Source: Micavibrio sp. (GTDB lineage: Bacteria; Pseudomonadota; Alphaproteobacteria; Micavibrionales; UBA2020). Taken from it: a stretch of DNA of 64,000 bases. The position numbers and the translations under genes were made by a program. The DNA lies in NCBI GenBank assembly GCA_028283745.1, contig JAPWJZ010000002.1, forward strand, positions 1 through 64,000. Direction: 5' to 3'. How positions within the stretch are numbered: position 1 is the stretch's first letter; each line of letters starts with the position of its first letter. Under the pieces are notes generated by a model. That model did not search any database. It was not told the DNA's origin and was given only the letters and a program-made list of their open reading frames with translations. Of the stretch, positions 34,017 to 43,146 are shown piece by piece.

Positions 34017-34826
34017 ATGGCAGGCCGTAAACCGTCTGGCTCGCGCTTCAAGCGCGCATTCATTATTGCTGCAGCGGCCCTGGGGCTTGGCGGCGGCACG
34101 CTGACGCTCGACAACCTGCCGAAGAACCCCGATACGGGCACCACCGCCATTACCACGGTGGGCTACGGCACGGAAGCTGCCGGTATTAACATCTCCCCCT
34201 CCGACCAGTTCTGGAAGCATACCCTGTCGCTGAAGTCGGATGCGCAGCGCGCCGATGAAATGCAGCAGGCCGCAGCCGCGGGCGACAGCTGGCGCATACA
34301 GGCGCTGTTCGACCATGGCGTAAGCCCGCAGTCGCAAACCGCCATTGACGCCATGACCACCGCCGCCTTCACCGGCCACACGGATGCGTTCATGACCATG
34401 ATGAAAAACGGCGTTGAACCCACCGCGAACGACAACGACGCGCTGATGTGGGCCGTGCGCGGCGGCAACGTGGACATTGCGCTGCGCCTGATGAATTACG
34501 GCGCAGATGTAAATGCGCGCGACGGGCAGGCGCTTGTTATTGCCGCCCTCAACAACGACCAGAGCATGACCGATATTCTGCTTGGCCGCGGTGCGGATGC
34601 CACGCTGCAAAATTCGGCAGCGCTGCGCATGGCAACCGACCTTGGCAATACCGGCATTGCCGATGCGCTGACCGCGCGCGGCGCCAGCCTGACCCCGCCC
34701 CCCGCGGTTGATAACAGCAGCTACCTCACCAACGGCGGCCTCAATATCAACGGCGACGACATGTTCGGCTCCCCCCGCATGGGCCCCTTCAGCCCCTGGC
34801 AATTCCGCACGCCCGGCCCGTTCTGA
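34017..34826 (+). CDS. Membrane-anchored or exported ankyrin-repeat protein
   Basis: A 269-residue protein. A basic start (AGRKPSGSRFKR) and hydrophobic segment (AFIIAAAALGLGGGTLTL) form a signal peptide or anchor, which the other ankyrin proteins of this window lack. About five repeats follow, e.g. 'SQTAIDAMTTAAFTGHTDAFMTMMKNGVEPTA', 'DNDALMWAVRGGNVDIALRLMNYGADVNA' and 'DGQALVIAALNNDQSMTDILLGRGADATL'. The tail (MFGSPRMGPFSPWQFRTPGPF) lacks the shared [KRH]-[TP]-[VIL]-x-F motif. The protein probably faces the periplasm. A strong promoter and terminator bracket it as a single gene. Confidence 0.85.
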   Translation: MAGRKPSGSRFKRAFIIAAAALGLGGGTLTLDNLPKNPDTGTTAITTVGYGTEAAGINISPSDQFWKHTLSLKSDAQRADEMQQAAAAGDSWRIQALFDHGVSPQSQTAIDAMTTAAFTGHTDAFMTMMKNGVEPTANDNDALMWAVRGGNVDIALRLMNYGADVNARDGQALVIAALNNDQSMTDILLGRGADATLQNSAALRMATDLGNTGIADALTARGASLTPPPAVDNSSYLTNGGLNINGDDMFGSPRMGPFSPWQFRTPGPF

Positions 34827-34849
34827 TTTTTTGACCGCGCTTGAAAATC

Positions 34850-34892
34850 AAATGTCCGTCCGCTGCATAAAATGCCGGACGGACATTTTTCA
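34850..34892 (+). terminator. Rho-independent terminator
   Basis: Perfect 12-base stem AAATGTCCGTCC (34850-34861) with GGACGGACATTT (34877-34888), followed by T residues. It lies 24 bp after the ankyrin gene. Confidence 0.9.
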
Positions 34893-35024
34893 TTTTCCGC
34901 ATATTTACCGTTTCTTCACAAAGTTATGGTGTGATACAGTCCGTTCGCTGACCACATTACAACAGACGCACCAGAGGGGATTACCCTGACGGCACGCTGC
35001 GTCATATGAAGGGGCACAATAGAT

Positions 35025-35600
35025 ATGCAGGCCGGCCAAATGCGTATGCGCACGATTGATAACGCCCAGATCAACATTGATATCATCGACCGCCTGTCCC
35101 CCGCCGACGTCAACGACCTATGCGATGCCACCGACGCTGCGATTGAAGCGGGCGGCGGTTTTGGCTGGGTCACGCCCCCTGCGCGAGAAGTGCTGGAGCG
35201 TTACTGGAAAGGCGTGCTGGTGGTGCCGGAGCGCCATTTGCTGGTCGTGCGCATTGACGGCGTGGTCTGCGGCGCAGCGCAGCTGGTGGAACCGTCGCGC
35301 CACAATGAAGCGCAGGCTTTTTCAGCCCAGCTGCTGGCCTGCTTTATCGCGCCCTGGGCGCGCGGACACGGCGCAGGCCGCAAGCTTGCCGAAACCGGCG
35401 AGAAGCTGGCGATTGAAATGGGCTATAAAGTGCTGCAGCTGGATGTGCGCGAAACGCAGGCTGCCGCCATACACTTATATGAGAGCATGGGCTACCGCCG
35501 CTGGGGCACCAACCCTTCCTATGCGATTGTGGAAGGCAAAATTATTGCCGGCTACTTCTACAGCAAGGCCATCAGCCCGCTGCGCGACCTGAGCGCGTGA
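35025..35600 (+). CDS. GNAT-family N-acetyltransferase
   Basis: A 191-residue acetyl-CoA-dependent acetyltransferase. The acetyl-CoA loop is 'IAPWARGHGAGRKLAETGEKLAIEMG', followed by the usual 'VLQLDVRETQAAAIHLYESMGYRRWGTNPSYA'. Such enzymes acetylate amines on small molecules or proteins; the substrate is not predictable. The ATG at 35025 follows AAGGGG; a second ATG at 35040 is possible. Single gene between a terminator and a long non-coding stretch. Confidence 0.9.
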   Translation: MQAGQMRMRTIDNAQINIDIIDRLSPADVNDLCDATDAAIEAGGGFGWVTPPAREVLERYWKGVLVVPERHLLVVRIDGVVCGAAQLVEPSRHNEAQAFSAQLLACFIAPWARGHGAGRKLAETGEKLAIEMGYKVLQLDVRETQAAAIHLYESMGYRRWGTNPSYAIVEGKIIAGYFYSKAISPLRDLSA

Positions 35601-36071
35601 GTAAACAACTGCGCCGGTGACTGATTTTTCAGGCTCTTTTTGACCCGCCGCCGCATTTTCCTGAAGAACGATAAATAGGTATTTGAGTTTTCACATATCT
35701 TTGGGTATGGTGCCTTCCCTGTTCATAAGCCTAGCTTGGCCATTTCCCTGTGAGGGAAAACTAAACGGTGTTGATTTAATTCACATAAATTGCTTTTAGC
35801 GCCGCCCGGCGTTTGATTCCTTCCCGAGTCTCCGCGGACGAAGATTAACGAAGGCTGAACAAAGTTCATAGTTATGGAAACTAAACGTAAAAAACACGCC
35901 AATATTGAAACATAATTTCATTAATTTGAACAAAAACATTACTATTATGACCGTGTATCTCTCTTTTCTGTAATTTTTGCTTGCGGAAAACCCGCGCCAT
36001 CATTACCTTTACGTAAACGTACAAAAAACAAAAAGACACCAAAACACCCAAAACAGGAGGCCAGTAAAACC
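35601..36071. other. 471-bp intergenic leader of the Hsp100 gene
   Basis: AT-rich and without a supported gene. It holds a possible promoter (TTGAGT 35683-35688, 17 bp, TATGGT 35706-35711), a small hairpin (TTTCCCT-GTG-AGGGAAA near 35742-35758), a self-complementary TTTACGTAAA just before the gene and a strong AGGAGG ribosome site at about 36056. The leader may be long and regulated. Confidence 0.45.
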
Positions 36072-38768
36072 ATGGCGAATGAAGACAACGAAAACGGCTT
36101 TCACGGCTATCGTTTCCTGCTCGACGCGAAGGACGACCGCCAGTATGTGATCCGTTACGACAACGGCTCCCCCAAAGGCCTGCAAGTCTTTGCACCCGAC
36201 GAGCGCAACGGCAAGTTCCGCCCCAATGAAGTGCTTTTTGCCTTCGATGACGAAACAGAATCGAAAGTCGGCGCGAACGGCAAAGCAACCCTGTCGGTTG
36301 CGGCCTACCAGTTCACCATCGGCCCCGACGGCAAACCCGCCGGCGGCAAGCAGCTGGGCGTTGAATACACCGTGAATTTCTCGCTCGACCCCGCCAATAC
36401 CCAAGTCACCTATTCTTTGACCGACAAGTCGAAGGCTGACCTGGCTGCGAAGGGTTTTGATGCGTCTTTCCCCCAAACCTTCACCGAAAGCCTGAACCCG
36501 CAGGACCCCGGCATCAACCGCGCCACCGGCCGTGTTGATTCCCGCCTGCTGTCGAACCTTTCGTTCCCGCCCCAGCATGACGGCCAGGCCTATGTCGCCC
36601 GCATGAACGTGGAAAACGAACCCTCGGCCGCAACGCCGACGGCACCGACCCCCGCGCCGACGCAAACGACGCAAAAACCGGCTGCCACCACAACGACGCC
36701 CAGCACCCCTGCCAACAACAATCGCCCGACCGGCGATTTCAACAAGCAGGCCCCTTCCGTGCAGATCCCGTCGCCGCCGGAACGCCCCAAGATCCCCGAT
36801 GCCGCTCTCGAGCAGGCGCTGCGCCAGTACGGCGTTGACCTGACCGAACGCGCCAACAACAACCGCCTGGATCCCGTTGTGGGCCGCGATGACGAAGTCG
36901 TGTCCACCATCCAGATCCTTTCCCGCCGCAAACAGGCTTCGGTCTGCTTTACGGGTGAAGCCGGCGTCGGCAAGAGCGCGATGTTCGCGGGTATCGCCCA
37001 GTACATCGCTGAAGACAAAGGCGTGCCGGATGCTCTCCGCGGCGCACGCGTCATCGAACTCGACCTGCAGGCCATGAACGCGGGCGCGAAATTCCGCGGC
37101 CAGTTCGAAGAACGCCTGAAGCCGATCATCGACGGCCTGAAAGAGCGCGAAGGCTACTTCAAGGGCCGCAAGGTCATCATCGCGATTGACGAAATCCACT
37201 CGCAGCTGACGGCTGGTAAAGCCGAAGGCGGTTCGGATGCCGGCAACATGATGAAGCCCTTCCTCGTGTCCAAAGGCATCTCCGTCATGGGTACCACCAC
37301 GTCGGAAGAATACCGCAAGCACATCGAAAAAGATCCCGCCCTGGCCCGCCGCTTCGAGCAGAAAGTCCTGACCGAGCCGAACAAGGACGCGACCCTCTAC
37401 ATCCTCGAAAAACTGTGGCCCGGCATTAAAAACCACCACGGCATCGTCGAGGACCTGGCGAAAGACGACCTCGAGTACATCGTCAACATGACGAACCGTT
37501 ACGCGCCGTCTGAAAGCCAGCCTTCCAAAGGCGAAAAAGCCCTCGACATGGCGGCTGCCGCGGCGAAATTCCGCCAGAGCAACGTCATCGAGAAAGAAGA
37601 CATCATCGCGGCGATCTCGCAGATGTCGCGCCTCTCGGTCGGCTTCCTCAACTCGTCCGACCACGACCGCTTCCTGCAGATGAAAACCGAGCTGCCGAAA
37701 GAAGTCCTCGGCCAGCCGGGCATCCAGCGCGTCGTCGCCGGCCTCGTCGGCTCGCGCTCCGGCCTGAACGACCCGAACCAGCCCTGGGCTTCGTTCGTGT
37801 TCCAGGGCCCGACCGGTACCGGCAAGACCGAGCTTTGCAAAGCTCTCTCGCGCTACCTGTTTGGCACGGAAGACGCGCTCATCCAGCAGAACATGGGTGA
37901 ATACGCGGCTGAACACTCCGTCTCCCGCCTCATCGGCGCGCCTCCGGGCTACGTCGGCTTTGATTCAGCCGAACCGGCCCTGACGGAAAAAATCCGCCAG
38001 CGTCCCTACTCCATCCTGCTGCTCGACGAGATCGAGAAAGCGCACCCGAAAGTCTTCGACGTGCTGCTCCCGATCCTGAACGACGGCAAAATGACCGACA
38101 ACCAGGGCAAAACGGTGCTGTTCAACAACGTCATCGTCGTCATGACCACCAACCTCGGCGCGAAAGAAGCCATGGCGCTTCTGAAGGGCGGCGGCGGCGG
38201 CATGGAACTCGACTCTGCCAGCGGCCACAAGTCGCCGGAAGAGCAGGAAGCGGCGCTGTCCAAGGTCTACGAAAAGGCCCGCGGCCAGTTCTTCCGCCCT
38301 GAAATGGTCAACCGTATCGAGGAACTGGGTGGCTTCGTCACCTTCATCCCCCTCGCGCCGGAAGTCATCCACACCCTGGTCGATCGCGAAGTTGGCAAAG
38401 TCAGCAAGCGCATCTCCGACCAGACCGGCGCAGGCCTCAAAGGCGTTACGCTGGAAGTCTCGGCAGCCGCGAAAGAACAGCTGGCAGCCGAAGGCTACAA
38501 GCCGGATATGGGCGCCCGCCCGCTCCGCAAAGTGGTGCGCGAGAAGATCGCAAACCCGCTCGGCGAATGGCTGATGGGCAACAAGGACAAGGTGCTGGCT
38601 TTCGTCGCCGAACACGGCCCGGCGAAGCTGGTCATCAACTCCCTGCCGAAGAAACTTGGCGACGACCTCGACGTTCAGTTGACCAGCACTGCACCGGCCC
38701 TCGCGGCCACCGCAGCTGCCACCAACGACAACGCCGTCAAGAAAGCCAAGAAGAACATCCAACCCTAA
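36072..38768 (+). CDS. Hsp100/Clp AAA+ ATPase with unrecognised N-terminal domain
   Basis: An 898-residue two-ring AAA+ unfoldase. NBD1 has Walker A 'GEAGVGKS' (about 294-301), the pore loop 'GAKFRGQFEERLK' and Walker B 'VIIAIDEIH' (about 367). NBD2 has 'GPTGTGKT' (about 579), pore loop 'GAPPGYVGFD' and 'ILLLDEIEKAH' (about 650). The usual Clp N-domain is replaced by ~185 unfamiliar residues ('GYRFLLDAKDDRQYVIRYDNGSP..') and a Pro/Thr-rich linker. No ClpB middle coiled coil separates the rings, as in ClpA, but the ClpP-docking IGL/F loop is also missing: the site reads 'LLKGGGGGMELDSASGHK'. It may be a specialised disaggregase or secretion chaperone. The tail is Ala-rich with 'TNDNA'. Single gene with an ideal ribosome site. 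Confidence 0.9.
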   Translation: MANEDNENGFHGYRFLLDAKDDRQYVIRYDNGSPKGLQVFAPDERNGKFRPNEVLFAFDDETESKVGANGKATLSVAAYQFTIGPDGKPAGGKQLGVEYTVNFSLDPANTQVTYSLTDKSKADLAAKGFDASFPQTFTESLNPQDPGINRATGRVDSRLLSNLSFPPQHDGQAYVARMNVENEPSAATPTAPTPAPTQTTQKPAATTTTPSTPANNNRPTGDFNKQAPSVQIPSPPERPKIPDAALEQALRQYGVDLTERANNNRLDPVVGRDDEVVSTIQILSRRKQASVCFTGEAGVGKSAMFAGIAQYIAEDKGVPDALRGARVIELDLQAMNAGAKFRGQFEERLKPIIDGLKEREGYFKGRKVIIAIDEIHSQLTAGKAEGGSDAGNMMKPFLVSKGISVMGTTTSEEYRKHIEKDPALARRFEQKVLTEPNKDATLYILEKLWPGIKNHHGIVEDLAKDDLEYIVNMTNRYAPSESQPSKGEKALDMAAAAAKFRQSNVIEKEDIIAAISQMSRLSVGFLNSSDHDRFLQMKTELPKEVLGQPGIQRVVAGLVGSRSGLNDPNQPWASFVFQGPTGTGKTELCKALSRYLFGTEDALIQQNMGEYAAEHSVSRLIGAPPGYVGFDSAEPALTEKIRQRPYSILLLDEIEKAHPKVFDVLLPILNDGKMTDNQGKTVLFNNVIVVMTTNLGAKEAMALLKGGGGGMELDSASGHKSPEEQEAALSKVYEKARGQFFRPEMVNRIEELGGFVTFIPLAPEVIHTLVDREVGKVSKRISDQTGAGLKGVTLEVSAAAKEQLAAEGYKPDMGARPLRKVVREKIANPLGEWLMGNKDKVLAFVAEHGPAKLVINSLPKKLGDDLDVQLTSTAPALAATAAATNDNAVKKAKKNIQP

Positions 38769-38803
38769 TTACTGTACTCACTCTACGTTTTGGTGAAACT
38801 GAC

Positions 38804-38831
38804 GGGGCCGCGCAAGCGGCCCCTTCTTTTT
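38804..38831 (+). terminator. Rho-independent terminator after the Hsp100 gene
   Basis: Perfect stem GGGGCCGC (38804-38811) / GCGGCCCC (38816-38823) with a GCAA tetraloop, then TTCTTTTT. Confidence 0.9.
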
Positions 38832-38928
38832 ATGCCCGCAAGGCGGGTGTTGCCGCGCAAACGGTCCCTTTTTTTTTGCCCCCGCAAGGCGGGTGTGCCG
38901 CGCAAGCGGCGGCTTCTTTTTGTGCAGT
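38811..38928 (+). repeat. 45-bp terminator-like element repeated three times
   Basis: Units start at 38811, 38856 and 38901, exactly 45 bp apart. Each starts CGCAARCGG, followed by a T-rich run; the first two also contain a CCCGCAAGGCGGG hairpin. The third unit is shorter. No gene is supported here, although the period is a multiple of three and the plus strand stays open through it. Confidence 0.8.
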
Positions 38929-38990
38929 CGTCGCAATTGTCATCGCTGCTGCGCAACGAGGGACGACACGCAAAGTGTGATGATAAAAAA

Positions 38991-40511
38991 TTAAGCCGCC
39001 GGACGCTGCGGTGCGGGCTTGGCCACCACAGGGGGCGCTGCTGGTGCAGTATCGGCCTGCGGAACAGCGGGCAGGGGTGGCAGCGGGGTGATGATGATGG
39101 GCGCGGCATCCTTGACGGGGAAGGTCTGCACCGGCAAATCGGCATCAAGGTACTGGTATAGGAACTGCAGGAAATTGCCGGGCTTCCTGTCCCAGCTGTC
39201 ATTGCTGGCGCGCTGCCAGGCGGCGATGATGTCAACCTCAAGATAAGGATTATTATCCTTCAGCGCGGCGGCTTTCAAGGTTTCAACAGCCTTGTCGTTA
39301 TCGCCATCCATTTGCTTCAGCCGCGCAATTTCCGCGGCCTGATAGGCCCAGCGCATTTTTTCGTTACGCGCCATCAGGCTGTCAAAGTCGGGGAAGGTCA
39401 CGTTGGCGGTAAAGCTGGCGTTGCCGCCCACCTGCCCAGCTTTGGCGACCTTGGCGGCATCAAAGCCGTTGTGGTGAATATCTTCAACGCGGTGGAAGCT
39501 GCCGCCCGCGATATCTGCCATGTAATTGGTCAGCTCGAGGTTAAGGTAAAAATTGCGCCATTCGTCATTTTCAAACACGCGCTGCCAGGCGGTCTGGCCA
39601 ACGGCGCGCAGCGCGGTGTCTTTGGTGCCGCCCGCGGCAATAACGTCCTGATAACTTTTTTCAACCATGCGCAGTGTTTCTTCACCGGCGGGGGTATTGT
39701 GGAAGCGCACTTCCATGTAAACCCAGTACGAGGCATCACCCGCCTGTTTTGCCTCCATAGCCACCATGAATTCGGTGGCATAAGCCGCCGCTTCAATCGA
39801 CAGGTTGCGGGCAACGCGGGATTGTATATCCCACGCGGTTTCGTAATTCAGCAAATGGTTGCCATCCTGCGCGGCGTGCAGCATTTCATGCGCCATGTGC
39901 AGGGTGAAGGCGGCCTTCATGGCATCGGGGCCGGAAATAATCGCATCGCTGCCGGGCAGGTATTGCGCGCCGATGCCCAGCGGCAGGCGGGGCAGGCCGC
40001 AGAACTGCACGTGGCTGGCGACGGCGTTATCCACCAGCGGCTTGCCCGTGACAGGCAGCGACGACAGGATGGCAAGGGCCGATGCAATCTGTTCCTGCTG
40101 CGCTGCACCTGCGGCGGGGGTGTTGCCGGCCGTGAAGCAGAGCTTTTTCATGTAGTATTCTTTGCGTTCTTCCGCGTTCATGCCGTCAATTTTTTTGGCT
40201 TCATCGGGCGACGGCGTTTGCAGCTTGGGCGCGTTATAGCTGAAGACCTGCTGGTCATAGGTAAGTTTTTCACCGCTGCCGGATTTTTCGGCGCGGACGC
40301 GCGGCACGATAACCGCATCGTGCATAGGCTGAAGCGGCGCCAGCTGCTGCGCCGATGTATCGGGTGTTGATTGTATATCGGCGGCTTTCGCGAAGGGCGC
40401 CCCGGCGCCGTTCAGCGCGGCAATGGCCATGACCGGCGCCAGCACAAAGTTGCGGGCAGCCCTGGCGAAGTCTTTGCGCAGTGAGCGTTTTTCCGGGCGC
40501 TTGTCCGCCAT
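38991..40511 (-). CDS. Predicted exported HExxH metallopeptidase-like protein
   Basis: A 506-residue protein with a basic start and hydrophobic stretch (FVLAPVMAIAALNGAGAPFAKA) as signal peptide. The putative zinc site is 'HMAHEMLHAAQDG' (HExxH), and 'SIEAAAYATEF' further on may give the third ligand. A C-terminal region of Pro/Ala repeats (about 465-506) suggests a flexible tail. Cysteines at 'KKLCFTAG' and 'VQFCGLP' might pair. The general layout (signal, HExxH, EA....E) recurs in two more genes of this window (53909 and 55117), so it belongs to a larger family of uncharacterised putative metallopeptidases. Activity is predicted only. Confidence 0.75.
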   Translation of the reverse strand: MADKRPEKRSLRKDFARAARNFVLAPVMAIAALNGAGAPFAKAADIQSTPDTSAQQLAPLQPMHDAVIVPRVRAEKSGSGEKLTYDQQVFSYNAPKLQTPSPDEAKKIDGMNAEERKEYYMKKLCFTAGNTPAAGAAQQEQIASALAILSSLPVTGKPLVDNAVASHVQFCGLPRLPLGIGAQYLPGSDAIISGPDAMKAAFTLHMAHEMLHAAQDGNHLLNYETAWDIQSRVARNLSIEAAAYATEFMVAMEAKQAGDASYWVYMEVRFHNTPAGEETLRMVEKSYQDVIAAGGTKDTALRAVGQTAWQRVFENDEWRNFYLNLELTNYMADIAGGSFHRVEDIHHNGFDAAKVAKAGQVGGNASFTANVTFPDFDSLMARNEKMRWAYQAAEIARLKQMDGDNDKAVETLKAAALKDNNPYLEVDIIAAWQRASNDSWDRKPGNFLQFLYQYLDADLPVQTFPVKDAAPIIITPLPPLPAVPQADTAPAAPPVVAKPAPQRPAA

Positions 40512-40646
40512 GGAATCTCCGTCTTCTTGCCGGCCGTTTGTGAACGAGGCAAGTCTAGCACCCGCGCAACTTTTGGCAAGGGGGCAAGTTCAAGGCGTAA
40601 CTTTATTGACGCGCTGCACAAGCAGGCGGCAACAAACGCCAAAAAA

Positions 40647-41336
40647 TCACTTCTTCACTTGGGGACCCTTACGGCGGGTGCGGCGCAGCAACGGCAGCGC
40701 CACAAGGCCGCCAAGGGCCGCGCCCGCAAGCCCGCCTTCAAGGCCGGTTTTATCGGCGCTGTCCTGGCCCAGCTGCATCATCTCGCCGACGGCTTTGGAT
40801 TGTTCCGTGGCTGTCAGTTCTTCACCGCCAAAAACCGCGCCGAACTGCGCGGCGATCATGCCCTCCTGCTGGTACATGGCGCCGTTGCGGTAATTGCCGG
40901 TGATGGGGGTCACATCCAGCCCCACGCGGTCGTCGTAGTCCGCAACAAGGCGGGCGTAATCCTGCTCCGACAAATGGGTGTTGATTCTAAGGTCGTTGAT
41001 GAAGGCGACGGCATCATGCTGCAACTGCTGCAGGATGATGGGGTCTGAGGTATCATCCGCCATGCTGGCCAGTTCTTCGAGGGTATCGAGCCGCTGGGCA
41101 AAGGTGAAGCGCGTGGTTGCGGCCTCTGCATCCGCCGCGCCGGGGATGTGGCCTTTGGTGAATTGCTGCTGGGTTGCGTTATCCGGCACGCCGGACAGGG
41201 TAAAATCGCTCAGCTGCGGCTGGAACTGCGCCTGCGCCAATTCATGCCCCGCGTAACCGCCCGCAACGCCAAAGACAAGCGCGAGGGAGGCGGCAGCGGC
41301 GCGGGCCTTTTTGTTGAAGAATTCTGAAATCGACAT
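40647..41336 (-). CDS. Hypothetical protein with N- and C-terminal membrane segments
   Basis: A 229-residue protein I do not recognise. A hydrophobic segment near the N-terminus (AAASLALVFGVAGGYAGHELA) is followed by a mostly helical, acidic domain (residues about 35-190). A second hydrophobic stretch (GGLAGAALGGLVALPLL) then leads to a basic end (RRTRRKGPQVKK). The pattern (hydrophobic stretch, then Arg/Lys cluster) resembles a C-terminal sorting or stop-transfer tail, so most of the protein would face the periplasm. Same strand as the HExxH gene but 135 bp upstream of it. Confidence 0.6.
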   Translation of the reverse strand: MSISEFFNKKARAAAASLALVFGVAGGYAGHELAQAQFQPQLSDFTLSGVPDNATQQQFTKGHIPGAADAEAATTRFTFAQRLDTLEELASMADDTSDPIILQQLQHDAVAFINDLRINTHLSEQDYARLVADYDDRVGLDVTPITGNYRNGAMYQQEGMIAAQFGAVFGGEELTATEQSKAVGEMMQLGQDSADKTGLEGGLAGAALGGLVALPLLRRTRRKGPQVKK

Positions 41337-41482
41337 GCAAAAGGCTCCGGCAATACAGCTGCGTTGAAACGGGGTTATTTTGTAGAGGCAGGGGCATATA
41401 GCCCCGCATGCGCGCGGAAGTCAACCCGGCTTCTGTACCGGCGAAGCCGGTGAAATATTCAACCGTTCAAATTTGTGAAGGC

Positions 41483-41854
41483 TTATTCCGCGGGCTGAAG
41501 CATGCGGCCCAGCTTGCGGCCGCCGACAAGGTGCAGGTGAAGGTGCGGCACTTCCTGCCCGCCATCCACGCCGATATTGGAAATAACGCGGTAGCCGCCT
41601 TCCGCAAGGCCCGCCGCGCGCGCGATGTTGCCAAGGGCGCGGAAAAGGCCGGTGATTTCGGCATCGGTCGCCTTGGCGGTGAAATCATCCATGTCCACAT
41701 AGGCACCCTTCGGCAATACCAGAATATGGCTGGGCGCCTGCGGCGAAATATCATGGAAGGCAAGAACCGTATCATCTTCATAGATTTTCTTGCACGGAAT
41801 GTCACCGCGCAGGATTTTGGCAAAGATGTTGTTGCTGTCGTAGGTCTTGGCCAT
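41483..41854 (-). CDS. HIT-family (HINT-like) nucleotide phosphoramidase
   Basis: A 123-residue protein of the HINT branch. N-terminal 'NNIFAKILRGDIPCKKIYEDDTVLAFHDISPQAPSHILVLPK' and the catalytic triad motif 'EVPHLHLHLVGG' (HxHxHxx) are typical, and the length is standard. HINT enzymes hydrolyse AMP-lysine and similar phosphoramidates in the cytoplasm. Single gene, divergent from the membrane-protein gene at 41965. Confidence 0.95.
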   Translation of the reverse strand: MAKTYDSNNIFAKILRGDIPCKKIYEDDTVLAFHDISPQAPSHILVLPKGAYVDMDDFTAKATDAEITGLFRALGNIARAAGLAEGGYRVISNIGVDGGQEVPHLHLHLVGGRKLGRMLQPAE

Positions 41855-41964
41855 GGCGCGCCTTCCGTGAAGTTAATTTTATGTCGCGGATAATCTAACA
41901 AAAAATTCCGCTTTCGGCATAGACTAAATAAATAAGGGCAACCGGCAAAGGGCGCTGCAAAAAA

Positions 41965-43020
41965 ATGTTGGATACACTGTTTAGCGGCTTTGCCGCCTTC
42001 AACCAGGTGGGCGCGCTGCTGGCGGGGCTGTTCTGCCTTGCCATTGGCTGCGGCGTTTTGGGCAATGGCATTTACTGGCGCATGAAGGCCGAGCGCGTGA
42101 ACGCGACCGTAACGGGTGTGCGGCAATCCGGCAAATTCTATTATACGGTTTACAGCTACATGATGCCCGCGACCGGCGAGCTGGTGGAGGCAACATCCGA
42201 CACCGGCGTGGATGCCGTGCAGGCGGGCATGGCGACCGGCAAGGAGGTATCGCTGATGGTTTTTGCGGCTGACCCGCATAAGGTGCGGGTCGCAGGCGGC
42301 TGGTTATACATCATCATCGGGCTGTTCTTTTTAATACCGGGGTCGATATTCACTCACATGGCGCTAGCCAGTTACCCGCTGACGCCAATGACCTTCGTGA
42401 TGCTGGCGGCATTTGCGGCCTACGGCGCAATGAAGTTTAAAAAAATCCTCCTCCCCAAAGGCCAGCGGCTGACGATTGCGGAATGGAAGGCAAAGAACCT
42501 TGCGGAAAGCCGCGGCGGCAGCCGGATGACGGGGCAGGTGCTGCATGTGGAAGACCTTGCGGCAACACCGGTATTTGCAGCCCAGGCCGCGCGCAACGCC
42601 GCCAATGCCCGCAAGGCCGCGCCGATATTGGTATTGATTGGCGTGGGGCTTATCCTGCTTGGCGGTTACCTTGCCAAAAAAGAACAGCGGCTGGAGGATA
42701 TGGGCGTGCGTGCGCCGGGGCGCGTGGTGGAACTGCGCCTCAATTCATCCAGCGACAGCAACAGCTATTACCCCATCGTCAATTTCCAGGATGCGGGCGG
42801 CAACCAGCATGAATTCAGGGCCCGCAGCGGTTCAAACCCGCCGTCCTATCATGTAGGGGAAGACGTGACCGTGCTGTACCTTGCCGACGATGCGCAAGCT
42901 TCCGCCATTATCGACAGCGGGTGGATGAACTGGCTGCCGGTGATTTTGTGCGGCGGCATTGGCCTAGCAATGCTGATTGGCGGCGCAGCGCTGGCGCGCC
43001 AGCGCGACAAGGCGCTTTAA
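41965..43020 (+). CDS. Membrane protein with two DUF3592-like domains
   Basis: A 351-residue inner-membrane protein. There are about five hydrophobic helices (residues about 13-33, 108-128, 130-150, 212-232, 325-347). Between them are two similar soluble beta domains: 'RVNATVTGVRQSGKFYYTVYSYMMPATGELVEA..VSLMVFAADPHKVRVAGG' and 'APGRVVELRLNSSSDSNSYYPIVNFQDAGGNQHEFRARSGSNPPSYHVGEDVTVLYLADDAQASAIIDSGWMNW'. The second is a clear DUF3592 domain, the first a diverged copy. Function of the family is not known. Ends before a strong hairpin at 43052. Confidence 0.8.
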   Translation: MLDTLFSGFAAFNQVGALLAGLFCLAIGCGVLGNGIYWRMKAERVNATVTGVRQSGKFYYTVYSYMMPATGELVEATSDTGVDAVQAGMATGKEVSLMVFAADPHKVRVAGGWLYIIIGLFFLIPGSIFTHMALASYPLTPMTFVMLAAFAAYGAMKFKKILLPKGQRLTIAEWKAKNLAESRGGSRMTGQVLHVEDLAATPVFAAQAARNAANARKAAPILVLIGVGLILLGGYLAKKEQRLEDMGVRAPGRVVELRLNSSSDSNSYYPIVNFQDAGGNQHEFRARSGSNPPSYHVGEDVTVLYLADDAQASAIIDSGWMNWLPVILCGGIGLAMLIGGAALARQRDKAL

Positions 43021-43051
43021 GCTTTTACAAAAACCTTTTTTGAATAATAAA

Positions 43052-43087
43052 AAGGGCTGCAGTTTCATCCCCTGACCTGCAGCCCTT
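43052..43087. terminator. Terminator hairpin between convergent genes
   Basis: Perfect 11-base arms AAGGGCTGCAG (43052-43062) and CTGCAGCCCTT (43077-43087). On the minus strand it is followed by a T-rich run (TTTTATTATT), so it mainly ends the minus-strand gene at 43147. Confidence 0.85.
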
Positions 43088-43146
43088 GGTTTGAACGCCG
43101 CCGGCCCGCAAAGGCCCCCTGGCGTTTACCCCATATTTCTTTGTCG

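Noticed and set aside
35601..36071. Search for a tRNA or riboswitch in the long leader of the Hsp100 gene
   Set aside because: No cloverleaf, T-loop (GGTTCGA) or known aptamer core was recognisable by eye; only small hairpins.
36009..37916. 635-residue minus-strand open frame
   Set aside because: It is the antisense of the Hsp100 gene, whose motifs are unambiguous; the minus-strand translation has no recognisable domain and a composition typical of antisense frames.
38790..39161. 123-residue plus-strand frame across the 45-bp repeats
   Set aside because: It is made of terminator-like repeats and then runs antisense to the HExxH gene; no ribosome site.
43052..43087. Hairpin considered as a possible attenuator or small RNA
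   Set aside because: Its position between two convergent stops and the T-run on one side are explained by termination.
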